A DNA stretch of 64,000 nt from Pseudomonas frederiksbergensis (GCF_003732705.1 NZ_MOBR01000004.1:124001-188000), one strand, 5' to 3'; shown: positions 8,911 to 17,981, counted from the stretch's first letter. Numbers and translations: made by a program. The notes: generated from the sequence alone by a model not told the origin.

Positions 8911-8926
8911 AGTAACTGCCTGGTAC
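8911..8926. promoter_or_regulatory. Candidate operator before aroQ, shared with the MFS promoter
   Basis: AGTAACTGCCTGGTAC lies about 60 bp before the aroQ start and abuts a TACAAT -10-like box. It matches 13 of 16 positions with the reverse complement of the site at 13241-13256. The imperfect palindrome suits a TetR-type dimer. Confidence 0.45.
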
Positions 8927-8988
8927 AATTTATCTCCACAGGTTGAGACCATCAGCCAATGTCAAAAAACAATAAGTGGAGAAACACG

Positions 8989-9429
8989 ATGCCCCCTATC
9001 GTTCTGGTGCTCAACGGCCCGAACCTGAACCTGCTCGGCACCCGTGAGCCGGCGACCTACGGCCACGAAACCCTGGCCGATATTTCCGCGTTGTGCGGGC
9101 GCGCCGCCGAGGAATTCGGCCTCACGGTTGAGTTTCGCCAGACCAACCATGAAGGCGAATTGCTCGACTGGATTCACGCCGCTCGCGGCCGTTGTGCCGG
9201 GATCGTGATTAACCCGGCGGCCTGGACTCACACCTCCGTGGCGATCCGCGATGCGCTGGTGGCCAGCGAGTTGCCGGTGATCGAAGTTCACCTGTCCAAC
9301 GTCCACGCCCGTGAACCGTTCCGCCACCACTCCTTCGTCTCGGCCATCGCCACCGCAGTGATGGCCGGTTTCGGCAGCCACGGCTATCGTCTGGCGCTGG
9401 AGCATTTCAGTCATCGTTTGCAGGGGTGA
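8989..9429 (+). CDS. aroQ: 3-dehydroquinate dehydratase, type II
   Basis: A 146-residue dodecameric-type dehydratase converting 3-dehydroquinate to 3-dehydroshikimate. It shows [13 protein letters not shown] (9-21), catalytic Tyr24, NPAAWTHTS (75-83) and [14 protein letters not shown] (99-112) with the catalytic histidine. The ATG at 8989 follows a TGGAG box; an in-frame ATG 30 bases earlier is less likely. Context (dehydrogenase directly downstream, quiC nearby) suggests a catabolic paralogue for quinate degradation rather than the biosynthetic copy, which in pseudomonads usually sits next to accB. Confidence 0.94.
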   Translation: MPPIVLVLNGPNLNLLGTREPATYGHETLADISALCGRAAEEFGLTVEFRQTNHEGELLDWIHAARGRCAGIVINPAAWTHTSVAIRDALVASELPVIEVHLSNVHAREPFRHHSFVSAIATAVMAGFGSHGYRLALEHFSHRLQG

Positions 9430-9434
9430 GCGCC

Positions 9435-10289
9435 ATGTTCAAGAACGACGTCGTACTGGCCGGGCTGATCGGTGCCGGCATCCAGGCCTCGCGCACGCCG
9501 GCGCTGCACGAGCATGAGGGCGATGCCCAAGGCCTGCGATATCTCTATCGCTTGATCGACCTCGACCCGTTGCAACTCGACATCAATGCCCTGCCCGACC
9601 TGCTGATGGCCGCCGAGCGCATGAACTTCACCGGGCTGAACATCACCTTCCCGTGCAAGCAGGCGATCATCCCGTTGCTCGACCAACTGTCCCCGGAAGC
9701 CCGGGGCATCGGCGCGGTGAACACCGTTGTGCTGAAGGATGGGAAACGCATCGGCCACAACACCGATTGCCTGGGTTTTGCCGAAGGATTTCGTCGGGGC
9801 TTGCAGGACGTTGCCCGTGAGCGCGTCGTCCAAATGGGCGCCGGTGGCGCAGGCGCGGCGGTGGCCCACGCGTTGCTCAGCGAAGGCGTACGGCAGTTGA
9901 GTATTTTCGACGTGGACGGCAGCCGGGCGCTGGCGTTGGCCAACAACCTCAATCAGCATTTCGGCGCGGGTCGGGCCGTGGCCGGGCATGTTCTGGAGAG
10001 CGCCCTGGCGGTGGCGGACGGTCTGGTGAACACCACGCCCATGGGCATGAAAAAATTGCCGGGCATGCCGGTGCCGCTTGAGTTGCTGAGGAGTGAATTA
10101 TGGGTGGCGGAGATTGTTTATTTCCCGCTGGAAACCGAACTGTTGCGCAACGCCCGGGCCTTGGGTTGCCGCACGCTGGATGGCGGCACCATGGCGGTGT
10201 TTCAGGCGGTGAAGGCGTTTGAATTATTCAGTGGGGTGGTGCCGGATGCGTCGCGGATGTTGGCGCATTTTCAGAGTTTGAATGGTTGA
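9435..10289 (+). CDS. Shikimate/quinate dehydrogenase, NAD-type paralogue
   Basis: A 284-residue AroE-superfamily enzyme. The substrate loop reads S-R-T-P-A-L-H-E-H-E-G, the pattern of catabolic quinate/shikimate dehydrogenases rather than the SLSP loop of biosynthetic AroE. The catalytic lysine is in NITFPCK and the aspartate in NTDCLGF. The Rossmann motif is GAGGAGAAV, and the following strand ends in an acidic residue (IFDVD), favouring NAD over NADP. The ATG at 9435 is eight bases after GGGG; a GTG at 9426 overlapping the aroQ stop is an alternative. It forms an operon with aroQ. Confidence 0.88.
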   Translation: MFKNDVVLAGLIGAGIQASRTPALHEHEGDAQGLRYLYRLIDLDPLQLDINALPDLLMAAERMNFTGLNITFPCKQAIIPLLDQLSPEARGIGAVNTVVLKDGKRIGHNTDCLGFAEGFRRGLQDVARERVVQMGAGGAGAAVAHALLSEGVRQLSIFDVDGSRALALANNLNQHFGAGRAVAGHVLESALAVADGLVNTTPMGMKKLPGMPVPLELLRSELWVAEIVYFPLETELLRNARALGCRTLDGGTMAVFQAVKAFELFSGVVPDASRMLAHFQSLNG

Positions 10290-10294
10290 AAAGC

Positions 10295-10385
10295 TTCGCG
10301 GGCAAGCCTCGCTCCTACAGGATTTTTGTCGTGCCCAAATCGTGCGGCACACATCGAACGTGTAGGAGCGAGGCTTGCCCGCGAA
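10295..10385. repeat. REPIN (inverted REP pair)
   Basis: TTCGCGGGCAAGCCTCGCTC and its inverse flank a 40-bp spacer. It lies between the dehydrogenase gene and the convergent tetR gene and may end both transcripts. Confidence 0.9.
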
Positions 10386-10389
10386 GGCG

Positions 10390-11067
10390 TCAGGCCTGCA
10401 AATACCGCAAAACCGACTCGCAAATCATCTGCCGATGACGCTGCTTGACGCTTTCATCCGGCAGATCCACCTGGAAAATCTCCCCCAGCGTATGGCGGTT
10501 CGACACGCGATAGAAGCAGAACGAACTGATCAACAAGTGCACATCCAGCGGCTCCAGGCCTGCCCGGAACACACCCTCTTCGACGCCGCGACGCAGGATT
10601 TCGCCGAGTGAATCGAGGATCGTATTGTTCATTGCCTTGATCGCATCGGAGCGCTTCACATACTCGGCGTTGTGAATGTTTTCGATACTGACGATGCGCA
10701 CGAAATCGACATTGCGGTCATGGTGATCAAACGTGAATTCCACCAGCCGCCGAATCGCCTCCACCGGCGCCAGCTCGGCCAAGTGCAGACGGTTTTCAGT
10801 GCTGCGAATATCCCCGTAGAGTTTCTCCAGCACCTCGACGTACAGCTGCTCCTTACTGCCGAAGTAGTAATAGATCATGCGTTTGGAGGTGTGGATGCGC
10901 TCGGCGATTGCATCGACGCGGGCACCGGAAAGCCCTTGCTGGACGAACTCGACAATCGCCTCTTGCAGGATGTTCTCGCGGGTCTTTTCCGGGTTGTTCT
11001 TGCGACTCTTGCGAGGCTCCACAAGCGGTTCGACGGAGGCTACGGGGAGTTCTGAAGTTATTGTCAT
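10390..11067 (-). CDS. TetR-family regulator of the quinate/shikimate island
   Basis: A 225-residue TetR/AcrR protein. The HTH is at about residues 25-70 (ENILQEAIVEFVQQGLSGARVDAIAERIHTSKRMIYYYF, cited here as two adjoining parts of the domain), followed by an all-helical ligand domain. The ATG at 11067 gives the usual short N-terminal arm; an upstream in-frame extension lacks support. It sits between aroQ/dehydrogenase and quiC, so a pathway intermediate such as quinate or dehydroshikimate is the likely inducer. The shared motif before aroQ and the MFS gene is the natural candidate operator. It may be transcribed after quiC, about 100 bp upstream. Confidence 0.88.
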   Translation of the reverse strand: MTITSELPVASVEPLVEPRKSRKNNPEKTRENILQEAIVEFVQQGLSGARVDAIAERIHTSKRMIYYYFGSKEQLYVEVLEKLYGDIRSTENRLHLAELAPVEAIRRLVEFTFDHHDRNVDFVRIVSIENIHNAEYVKRSDAIKAMNNTILDSLGEILRRGVEEGVFRAGLEPLDVHLLISSFCFYRVSNRHTLGEIFQVDLPDESVKQRHRQMICESVLRYLQA

Positions 11068-11169
11068 TGCGGGCTCACGGCCATCACTGCACAGGCTGGC
11101 GATTATGGGCCGCGCTGCACAGTGAAGGAAGGCGCGCGGCCGCGGTTTCATCCCGTGTTTACGATTTTC

Positions 11170-13068
11170 CTACAACTTTGCCTGACGTACGCCACCACTT
11201 CGGGATTTGGCCATGGCCGCCAGGCGCACCGCGACATTGGCCGCCCCGTAGCCGGCGTAAGCGTTCTTACGCTGGATGATTTCAAAGAAAAACCGCCCTT
11301 CGAACGGTTCGGTATAAACGTGGAACAGTTCACCACCCTGGGCATCGCGGTCGTAGAGCACATTGAAATACGCCAGTTCGCTGAGGAACTCGTCATCGAA
11401 ATCAAACCGCGCGGCGAGGTCATCGTAGTAGTTGAGCGGGATATCCAGCAGCGGCACGCCCGCCTCTTTCGCGCGGCTGACTTCGGCAAAGATGTCGTCG
11501 CAGTCGAAGGCGATGTGATGCACCCCGGAGCCGCGATAACTCGACAGCGCGTGTGAGATCGCGGTGTTGCGGTTCTCGGAAATGTTCAGCGGCAAGCGGA
11601 TCGAACTGTCTCGACTGCGCAGCGCCCGGCTCTTCACCAGACCGTAGGGATCGGGCAACACCACCTCATCATCCGCCTCGAAATCCAACAGGCTTTTATA
11701 GAACAGCACCCAACTGTCGAGGCTGTCCGCTGGCAGCGCCATGGCCATGTGATCAATGCGCTTGAGGCCGCCGCTGGCTGTCGTCGGTAGCAGATTGAAA
11801 TCGGTGCCGTAGACACCAGCGTCCTGGTCCACCAGATAAATCAGGCTGCCGTCCGGCGCGCGCACCGCCGCCAGTTCCAGTTCGTTGGGGCCGACCAGCC
11901 CGCGATAAGGCTGGCCTTTGTAAGCCACGGCGCGCGCCAGGGCACTGGCGCTGTCGTTGACCCGCACGGCGGTGGCGCACAGCGACGGGCCGTGGGCCTC
12001 GAAAAAGCTATGGGCGAACGAGTAAGGTTCGGAGTTGAGGATCAGGTTGATATCGCCCTGGCGCAGCAGGCTGACACTCTTGGAACGATGTTGCCCGGCC
12101 TTGACGAAACCCAGGCGCTCCAGCCAGTGCGAGAGCTTGGCGCCGAGGCTTTCATCCACCGCAAACTCAAGAAACTCGATGCCGTTGTACTCGCTGGCCT
12201 TGGGGGTTTCGAACAGGATGTCGACATTGGCCGCAAGCTTGGCGTTTTGGGCCAGACGCTGACGGGTCTTCTCCTCCAGGTACAGCAGCGAGCGCAAGCC
12301 GTCGGCAGCATTGGCCCGTGGCGGCGCGGCGCGAAAGCCGTCGTTGAAGATTTCCAGCGACAACGGCCCGGTGTAGCCGCTCTTGATGATCGGTGCGAGG
12401 AACCCCGCCAGGTCGAATTCGCCCTGGCCCGGGAAGCAGCGGAAATGCCGACTCCACTCCAGCACGTCCATGGCCAGGATCGGCGCGTCGGCCATTTGCA
12501 CGAAGAAGATTTTGTCGCCAGGAATCTCGGCGATAGCGCTCGGGTCACCTTTGAGCGACAGCGTGTGAAAGCTGTCCAGCAACACACCGAGGCTTGGGTG
12601 ATCGGCCTGACGAACGATGTTCCACACCTGTTGATAAGTGTTCACATGCCGGCCCCAGGCCAAGGCTTCGTAGCCGATGCGCAAACCGCGAGCGCCGGCC
12701 CGCTCCGCCAGCAGCCGCAAATCATCGATCAGGGTCTGTTCATCGCCAATCGAGTCGGCCGAAGCGTTGCTGCACACCAGCACCAGGTCGGTGCCGAGTT
12801 CCTGCATCAAATCGAATTTACGTTCCGCCCGTTCCAGGTTGCGCGGCAAGCGATCACGGCGACAGCCCTCGAAATCGCGAAAGGGTTGAAACAGCGTGAT
12901 GGCGATTCCGAGATCGGCGCACATCTGTCTGATTTCCCGGGGACTGCCGTCGTAATAGAGCAGGTCATTCTCGAAAATCTCCACCCCGTCGAACCCGGCG
13001 GCGGCAATGGCTTCGAGTTTTTCCGGCAGGGTACCGCTCAAGGAAACAGTGGCAATGGAACGCAACAT
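11170..13068 (-). CDS. quiC: 3-dehydroshikimate dehydratase fused to HPPD-like domain
   Basis: A 632-residue two-domain protein. Residues 1-270 are a sugar-phosphate-isomerase-like TIM barrel (MLRSIATVSLSGTL, FDGVEIFEND) that dehydrates 3-dehydroshikimate to protocatechuate. Residues about 300-632 are two vicinal-oxygen-chelate modules like 4-hydroxyphenylpyruvate dioxygenase. The HPPD metal triad is intact: His440 (RIDHMAM), His518 (VHHIAF) and Glu596 (FFFEII). GGGAG precedes the ATG at 13068, and the 36-codon extension above it runs into a REPIN and is rejected. The product enters the beta-ketoadipate pathway. Whether the C-terminal domain is catalytic is unclear. Confidence 0.93.
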   Translation of the reverse strand: MLRSIATVSLSGTLPEKLEAIAAAGFDGVEIFENDLLYYDGSPREIRQMCADLGIAITLFQPFRDFEGCRRDRLPRNLERAERKFDLMQELGTDLVLVCSNASADSIGDEQTLIDDLRLLAERAGARGLRIGYEALAWGRHVNTYQQVWNIVRQADHPSLGVLLDSFHTLSLKGDPSAIAEIPGDKIFFVQMADAPILAMDVLEWSRHFRCFPGQGEFDLAGFLAPIIKSGYTGPLSLEIFNDGFRAAPPRANAADGLRSLLYLEEKTRQRLAQNAKLAANVDILFETPKASEYNGIEFLEFAVDESLGAKLSHWLERLGFVKAGQHRSKSVSLLRQGDINLILNSEPYSFAHSFFEAHGPSLCATAVRVNDSASALARAVAYKGQPYRGLVGPNELELAAVRAPDGSLIYLVDQDAGVYGTDFNLLPTTASGGLKRIDHMAMALPADSLDSWVLFYKSLLDFEADDEVVLPDPYGLVKSRALRSRDSSIRLPLNISENRNTAISHALSSYRGSGVHHIAFDCDDIFAEVSRAKEAGVPLLDIPLNYYDDLAARFDFDDEFLSELAYFNVLYDRDAQGGELFHVYTEPFEGRFFFEIIQRKNAYAGYGAANVAVRLAAMAKSRSGGVRQAKL

Positions 13069-13122
13069 GGGTCGACTCCCGGTGGTGGAGATCATCTTGT
13101 TAGAGGCTTCACACGCGGTCCC

Positions 13123-13190
13123 TGTAGGAGCAAGGCTTGCTCGCGATAGCGATCTTGAGGACGCCATCGCGGGCAAGCCTTGCGCCTACA
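13123..13190. repeat. REPIN
   Basis: Inverted REP pair (TGTAGGAGCAAGGCTTGC and inverse) with a short spacer, located between the divergent quiC and MFS genes. The rest of this 340-bp intergenic stretch holds the candidate operator at 13241-13256 and no gene. Confidence 0.88.
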
Positions 13191-13240
13191 AGGACGGCGT
13201 TTTTGTTGGGGGGAATTATTGGCCGCACAGCTCTCGAAGT

Positions 13241-13256
13241 GTACTAGCCAGTTAGT
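13241..13256. promoter_or_regulatory. Candidate operator between quiC and the MFS gene
   Basis: GTACTAGCCAGTTAGT is an imperfect palindrome whose reverse complement matches the aroQ upstream site (8911-8926) at 13 of 16 positions. It is well placed to control the divergent quiC and transporter genes. The regulator is inferred to be the TetR protein of the island. Confidence 0.45.
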
Positions 13257-13408
13257 TTTATGTGCGATTATCGAACACTATGGCCCTTGGCGAATTGACG
13301 ATTTTTCGTCCACTGCCCAACATCGGCTGCACATTGAGTCCGGGCATAAACCTCGCGGCTCGGTTACCCAAGACCCAGAACACCACATAAAAATAATCGG
13401 TGGCCTAC

Positions 13409-14749
13409 ATGATTCCTTCTCGAAGCTCTCCCATGGAGCGTTCCTCCATGACTCCTGCCACCGGCGGCATCGGCGACAAGATCCGCGGCGCCCTGGCGGT
13501 CGGCACAACCCGTTGGGGCATGCTGGCCCTGGTGTTTTTTGCCACCACCCTGAACTACATCGACCGCGCCGCCCTCGGCGTCATGCAGCCGATCCTGGCC
13601 AAGGAAATGAGCTGGACGGCGATGGATTACGCCAACATCAACTTCTGGTTTCAGGTCGGCTACGCCATCGGCTTCGTGCTGCAAGGCCGGTTGATCGACC
13701 GGGTTGGCGTCAAGCGTGTGTTCTTCTGCGCGGTACTACTCTGGAGCCTGGCCACCGGCGCCCACGGCCTGGCGACGTCAGCCGCAGGCTTTATGGTCTG
13801 TCGGTTTATTCTCGGTTTGACCGAAGCCGCGAACTACCCGGCGTGTGTGAAAACCACCCGCTTGTGGTTCCCGGCCGGCGAACGCGCCGTGGCCACCGGT
13901 ATCTTCAACGCCGGGACCAACGTTGGCGCGATGTTCACGCCGATGCTGTTGCCACTGATCCTCCACGCATGGGGCTGGCAGGCAGCCTTCCTGTGCATGT
14001 CGGCACTGGGCGGGATCTGGTTGCTGTTCTGGGGTTTGAAGTACTTCAACCCGGAAGATCACCCGAGCGTCAAACAATCAGAACTGGACTACATCCAGAA
14101 GGAAGTCGAGCCGGAACAATCCCGCGTGTCTTTTTCAACCATCCTGCGCATGCGCGGCACCTGGGCGTTTGCCCTGGCTTATTCGATGACCGCGCCGGTG
14201 TTCTGGTTCTACCTTTACTGGTTGCCACCGTTCCTCAATCAGCAATACAACCTGGGCATCAACGTGACCCAGATGGGCATCCCGCTGATCATCATTTACC
14301 TGACGGCGGACTTCGGCAGCGTCGGCGGCGGGATTCTGTCCTCGTTCCTGATCGGCCGCGGGATCAACCCGATCAAGGCGCGGCTGATGTCCATGTTGCT
14401 GTTCGCCTGCTGCATCATCGGCGTGATCATGGCGGCGGGCTCCAGCAATCTGTGGGTCGCGGTGGCGGCGATTTCCCTGGCCATCGGTGCCCACCAGGCC
14501 TGGACCGCGAACATCTGGAGCCTGGTGATGGACTACACGCCTAAACACATGATGAGCACGGTGTTTGGTTTCGGCGGGATGTGCGCGGCGATTGGCGGGA
14601 TGTTCATGACGCAACTGGTCGGGCACATTCTGACGGCCACCAACAACAACTACACCGTGCTGTTCACCATGATTCCGGCGATGTACTTCATCGCGCTGAT
14701 CTGGATGTACTTCATGGCACCGCGCAAAATCCCGTCCATTACTGACTAA
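13409..14749 (+). CDS. MFS transporter, ACS family, probably quinate/dehydroshikimate uptake
   Basis: A 446-residue major facilitator with 12 predicted membrane segments. The opening LNYIDRAALGVMQPIL and the motif GRLIDRVGVKRVFF (MFS motif A) are typical of the anion:cation symporter family that takes up hexuronates, phthalate and related acids. The position opposite quiC points to quinate, shikimate or dehydroshikimate as substrate. Several starts are possible (13400 GTG, 13409 ATG, 13433 ATG, 13448 ATG); 13409 was chosen because GGTGG lies just upstream. Confidence 0.87.
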   Translation: MIPSRSSPMERSSMTPATGGIGDKIRGALAVGTTRWGMLALVFFATTLNYIDRAALGVMQPILAKEMSWTAMDYANINFWFQVGYAIGFVLQGRLIDRVGVKRVFFCAVLLWSLATGAHGLATSAAGFMVCRFILGLTEAANYPACVKTTRLWFPAGERAVATGIFNAGTNVGAMFTPMLLPLILHAWGWQAAFLCMSALGGIWLLFWGLKYFNPEDHPSVKQSELDYIQKEVEPEQSRVSFSTILRMRGTWAFALAYSMTAPVFWFYLYWLPPFLNQQYNLGINVTQMGIPLIIIYLTADFGSVGGGILSSFLIGRGINPIKARLMSMLLFACCIIGVIMAAGSSNLWVAVAAISLAIGAHQAWTANIWSLVMDYTPKHMMSTVFGFGGMCAAIGGMFMTQLVGHILTATNNNYTVLFTMIPAMYFIALIWMYFMAPRKIPSITD

Positions 14750-14765
14750 AGAACACCGCTATCCC

Positions 14766-14856
14766 TGTGGGAGCGAGCTTGCTCGCGATAGCGATCTACC
14801 AGTCGATATCTATGCTGACTGATATACCGCCATCGCGAGCAAGCTCGCTCCCACAG
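14766..14856. repeat. REPIN
   Basis: CTGTGGGAGCGAGCTTGCTCGC and its inverse (given as a pair of shorter arms, TGTGGGAGCGAGC) lie between convergent MFS and EamA genes. Confidence 0.88.
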
Positions 14857-14871
14857 GGTTCTTCACCGCTT

Positions 14872-15750
14872 CTACCGGCGGCTCTGCTGCCACGCCGCCG
14901 CCAACCCGCTGCAACAAATCACCGCGATCCCGACCACCGTGGTCATCGTCGGCGTATGGGAAAACAGCAACCAGCCCAGCAGCCCGGCAAACACAATCTG
15001 GCAATACCCAAACGGCGCCAGCAGTGCGGGGGCGGCGTAGCGGAACGCCTGGGTCAGAAACAAATGCGCGGTCATCCCGCAACTCCCCAGCGCCAACATC
15101 AACAAGCCATGGCCCAGCGTCGGCACCTGCCAGAAGAACGGCACCAGCGCGCTCATCACCAGGGTGTTGCACAAACCGGCGAAGAAGTTGCTGGTGGTCG
15201 GGCTGTCGATCTGGCTGAGCTTGCGGGTGAGCAGCTGATAGAAGCAGAAAAACATCGCCGAGCAGAACGGCAGCAACACCGCCGGGGTGAACAGTTCGCC
15301 GCCGGGGTGGACGATGATCAGCACGCCGATAAAGCCGCAAATCACCGCGATCCATTGGCCACGGGTGACGTGCTCTTTCAGCAACGGCACCGACAACGCG
15401 GTGACCAGCACCGGCGCGAGAAAGTTGACGGCCGTGGCTTCGGCCAAGGGGATGTACAACAGACCGGTGGTGAAAAACAGACTGGTCCCCAGCAGACACA
15501 ACGCCCGCGCCAATTGGAGTAAAGGTCGCTTGGTGCGTAGGACGCGTAACCCGGATTGCGGCAGAAAAATCCCGGCCATCAACAGGGTGTGAACCAGATA
15601 ACGAGCCCAAACCACCATGATGATCGGGTAGAACCCGGAGAGGTATTTCGATATCGCGTCATGGCTGGAGAACAGGAAGGTCGCGGCGACGATCAGCAGA
15701 ATCCCTTTGAAGGGTTTGTTTACACCGGAGAGGGGGGTGCTGAGGGTCAT
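14872..15750 (-). CDS. EamA/DMT-family transporter
   Basis: A 292-residue inner-membrane protein of the drug/metabolite transporter superfamily, with ten predicted helices arranged as two EamA repeats. The first starts at FKGILLIVAATFLFSSHDAI and the second at about residue 155. The region LAEATAVNFLAPVLVTALSV matches the end of the first repeat. AAGGA eight bases before the ATG supports this start over a much longer in-frame extension. Substrate unknown; members export amino acids, nucleosides or drugs. Confidence 0.9.
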   Translation of the reverse strand: MTLSTPLSGVNKPFKGILLIVAATFLFSSHDAISKYLSGFYPIIMVVWARYLVHTLLMAGIFLPQSGLRVLRTKRPLLQLARALCLLGTSLFFTTGLLYIPLAEATAVNFLAPVLVTALSVPLLKEHVTRGQWIAVICGFIGVLIIVHPGGELFTPAVLLPFCSAMFFCFYQLLTRKLSQIDSPTTSNFFAGLCNTLVMSALVPFFWQVPTLGHGLLMLALGSCGMTAHLFLTQAFRYAAPALLAPFGYCQIVFAGLLGWLLFSHTPTMTTVVGIAVICCSGLAAAWQQSRR

Positions 15751-16023
15751 GGCAATCCTTTGGAATTTTAATTCCAACAATTTAGAACCTGGTTCCAGAT
15801 TCTTACACAGGGTAGCGAAAAAAGTGTGCGAACAACGCCCTGCTTCCGCCTCTGGGACAAATACCCGGCGCCTGACGGAATTTGCCGGGGGATTCACGTT
15901 CAATACAACGCTGAAGTTTTCTGGTTTACGTTGAAATATGGACGACCGGACTGGCGCGGCGTCTACCCAGCAACAACACTCATCACCACGCATCTTCACC
16001 CGGTAAACAAAGAGGATTCCCAC

Positions 16024-16917
16024 ATGCTATGGAAAAAAGGCCGACGCAGCGACAACGTGGTCGATGCCCGGGATGATGATGGCGGCGGTGGTGGCGGCGG
16101 GATGCGCTTTGGTGGCGGCAAGGGCCTGAGCCTGACGGCGATCCTGTTGATTGTCGGGATCGGCTGGATCACCGGCCAGGACCCGATGCAAATCCTCGGG
16201 CAACTGACCGGACAAATGACCGAGCAATCGGCACCGGCCACGACCCAAACCCGCAAGGCGCCACCGGCCAATGATGAACAGGCCGAATTCGTGCGCTCGA
16301 TCCTCGGTGATACCGAGGACACCTGGGGTCAGATTTTCCAACAGGCCGGCAAGCAATATAAAAACCCGACGCTGGTGCTGTTCAGCAACCGAGTGAACTC
16401 GGCATGCGGCCTGGCCACTTCAGCGACCGGGCCGTTCTACTGCCCGGCCGACCAGAAGGTTTATTTGGACATGGCGTTCTTCCAGGAAATGTCGCAACGC
16501 TTTTCCGCTGCCGGCGACTTCGCTCAGGCCTACGTGATCGCTCACGAAGTCGGACACCACGTTCAGACATTGCTCGGTGTTTCAGCGAAAATTCAGACCG
16601 CTCGCCAGCAAGGTCGGCAGATGGAAGGCGATGGTGGTTTACTGGTGCGTCAGGAACTCCAGGCCGATTGCCTCGCCGGGGTCTGGGCCAACAATGCGCA
16701 GAAGCGTCTGAACTGGCTGGAACCCGGTGACATCGAGGAAGCCCTGAACGCCGCCAATGCCATTGGCGACGACCGTTTGCAGCAACAAGGTCAGGGCCGG
16801 GTAGTACCGGATTCCTTTACCCATGGAACGTCAGCGCAAAGGGTGCGCTGGTTCAAAACCGGTTTCGCCCAGGGCCAGGTCGGCCAGTGCGATACCTTTG
16901 CGGCGAAAAATCTGTAA
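16024..16917 (+). CDS. ypfJ: YpfJ-family neutral zinc metallopeptidase
   Basis: A 297-residue membrane-anchored protein of the YpfJ/zinc-peptidase family. A charged, glycine-rich N-terminus (DDDGGGGGGG) precedes one transmembrane helix (about 34-50). The periplasmic domain carries HEVGHH (174-179), the zinc and catalytic motif, and a later acidic residue in RQELQADCLAG that would be the third ligand. The start MLWKKGRRSDNV is the usual family N-terminus. The stop is immediately followed by the ATG of a secreted hydrolase, so the two form an operon. Confidence 0.93.
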   Translation: MLWKKGRRSDNVVDARDDDGGGGGGGMRFGGGKGLSLTAILLIVGIGWITGQDPMQILGQLTGQMTEQSAPATTQTRKAPPANDEQAEFVRSILGDTEDTWGQIFQQAGKQYKNPTLVLFSNRVNSACGLATSATGPFYCPADQKVYLDMAFFQEMSQRFSAAGDFAQAYVIAHEVGHHVQTLLGVSAKIQTARQQGRQMEGDGGLLVRQELQADCLAGVWANNAQKRLNWLEPGDIEEALNAANAIGDDRLQQQGQGRVVPDSFTHGTSAQRVRWFKTGFAQGQVGQCDTFAAKNL

Positions 16918-17877
16918 ATGCATAGATGGTTATTGGTGTTGTTGATCGCCTGCGCAACTGCCCAGGCTGACGAGCACGGGGTCAAAGAGATCAGCCCCGG
17001 GCGCCTATTGTTGAAAGAAGGTGAGATGGCGGTGGGCATGGGCCCGGCGCCAGCGAAAATCGAACGGGTGCTGATCATCATCCACGGTCGATTGCGCAAT
17101 GCCGAAACCTACCGGCGCAGTGCCGAGAAAGCGGCTGAAGCGGCCGGGCAAAGCGCGAACACACTGGTGATCGCCCCGCAGTTTCTCAATGAAACCGACG
17201 CCGTGCGCCATCCTCTGGCTGACACGGTGTTGCGCTGGAAGGGCAATGACTGGATGGCCGGGGGTTTATCCACCGCGCCGTTTGCGGTGAGTTCTTTCGC
17301 GGCCCTCGACCAGATCATCGAGCGCATCGCCGACCGTCGACAGTTTCCGGACGTGAAGCAAATCGTCATCGCCGGTCACTCCGGGGGCGGCCAGGTGGTT
17401 CAGCGCTACGCACTGCTGGCGCACGATCAACCAGCACTCACGGCGGCCGGGGTGAAAATCCGTTATGTGGTGGCCAACCCGTCGTCCTATGCCTACTTCA
17501 ATGAACAGCGGCCAGTGGCGTTCGATCATGCGCGGTGCACCGGTTTCAATCGCTGGAAGTACGGTATGACCGACATGCCCATCTATGCCGGTGGGCAAAC
17601 GTCCTCGCAGATTGAAGGCGTTTACATCAAGCGTGATGTTACCTATCTGCTGGGCCAGCAGGACACCGACCCGCAACATCCGGCGCTGGACAAGGGTTGC
17701 GAAGCGGAGGCCCAAGGGGCTTATCGTTTGGTGCGCGGGCATAACTTTTTTGATTATCTGCTGCGGCGTAATCCACAGGGCGTGAATCAGCGCCTGGTCG
17801 AAGTGCCTGGGGTCGGGCATAACGGGGATGGGATGTTTACATCGCCGGAGGGGCAGAAGGTGTTGTTCAGTCAGTGA
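16918..17877 (+). CDS. Secreted alpha/beta hydrolase
   Basis: A 319-residue protein with a signal peptide (MHRWLLVLLIACATAQA) and an alpha/beta-hydrolase fold. The nucleophile elbow is GHSGGG with Ser155, the oxyanion strand is LIIIHGRLRNA, and a candidate catalytic histidine is His301 in GVGHNGDG. The family is poorly characterised. It starts directly after the ypfJ stop with no intergenic space, suggesting a shared envelope function with the zinc peptidase. The natural substrate is unknown. Confidence 0.85.
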   Translation: MHRWLLVLLIACATAQADEHGVKEISPGRLLLKEGEMAVGMGPAPAKIERVLIIIHGRLRNAETYRRSAEKAAEAAGQSANTLVIAPQFLNETDAVRHPLADTVLRWKGNDWMAGGLSTAPFAVSSFAALDQIIERIADRRQFPDVKQIVIAGHSGGGQVVQRYALLAHDQPALTAAGVKIRYVVANPSSYAYFNEQRPVAFDHARCTGFNRWKYGMTDMPIYAGGQTSSQIEGVYIKRDVTYLLGQQDTDPQHPALDKGCEAEAQGAYRLVRGHNFFDYLLRRNPQGVNQRLVEVPGVGHNGDGMFTSPEGQKVLFSQ

Positions 17878-17900
17878 GATTTGTATTGGTCGGGCTGACG

Positions 17901-17974
17901 CCATCGCGGGCAAGCCTTGCTCCTACAGGTCGTGAGAACGACACATCATTGTAGGAGCATGGCTTGCCCGCGAT
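17901..17974. repeat. REPIN
   Basis: CATCGCGGGCAAGCCTTGCTCC and the inverse arm (core GCGGGCAAGCC) lie between the convergent hydrolase and HAD genes. Confidence 0.88.
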
Positions 17975-17981
17975 GAGGCCC

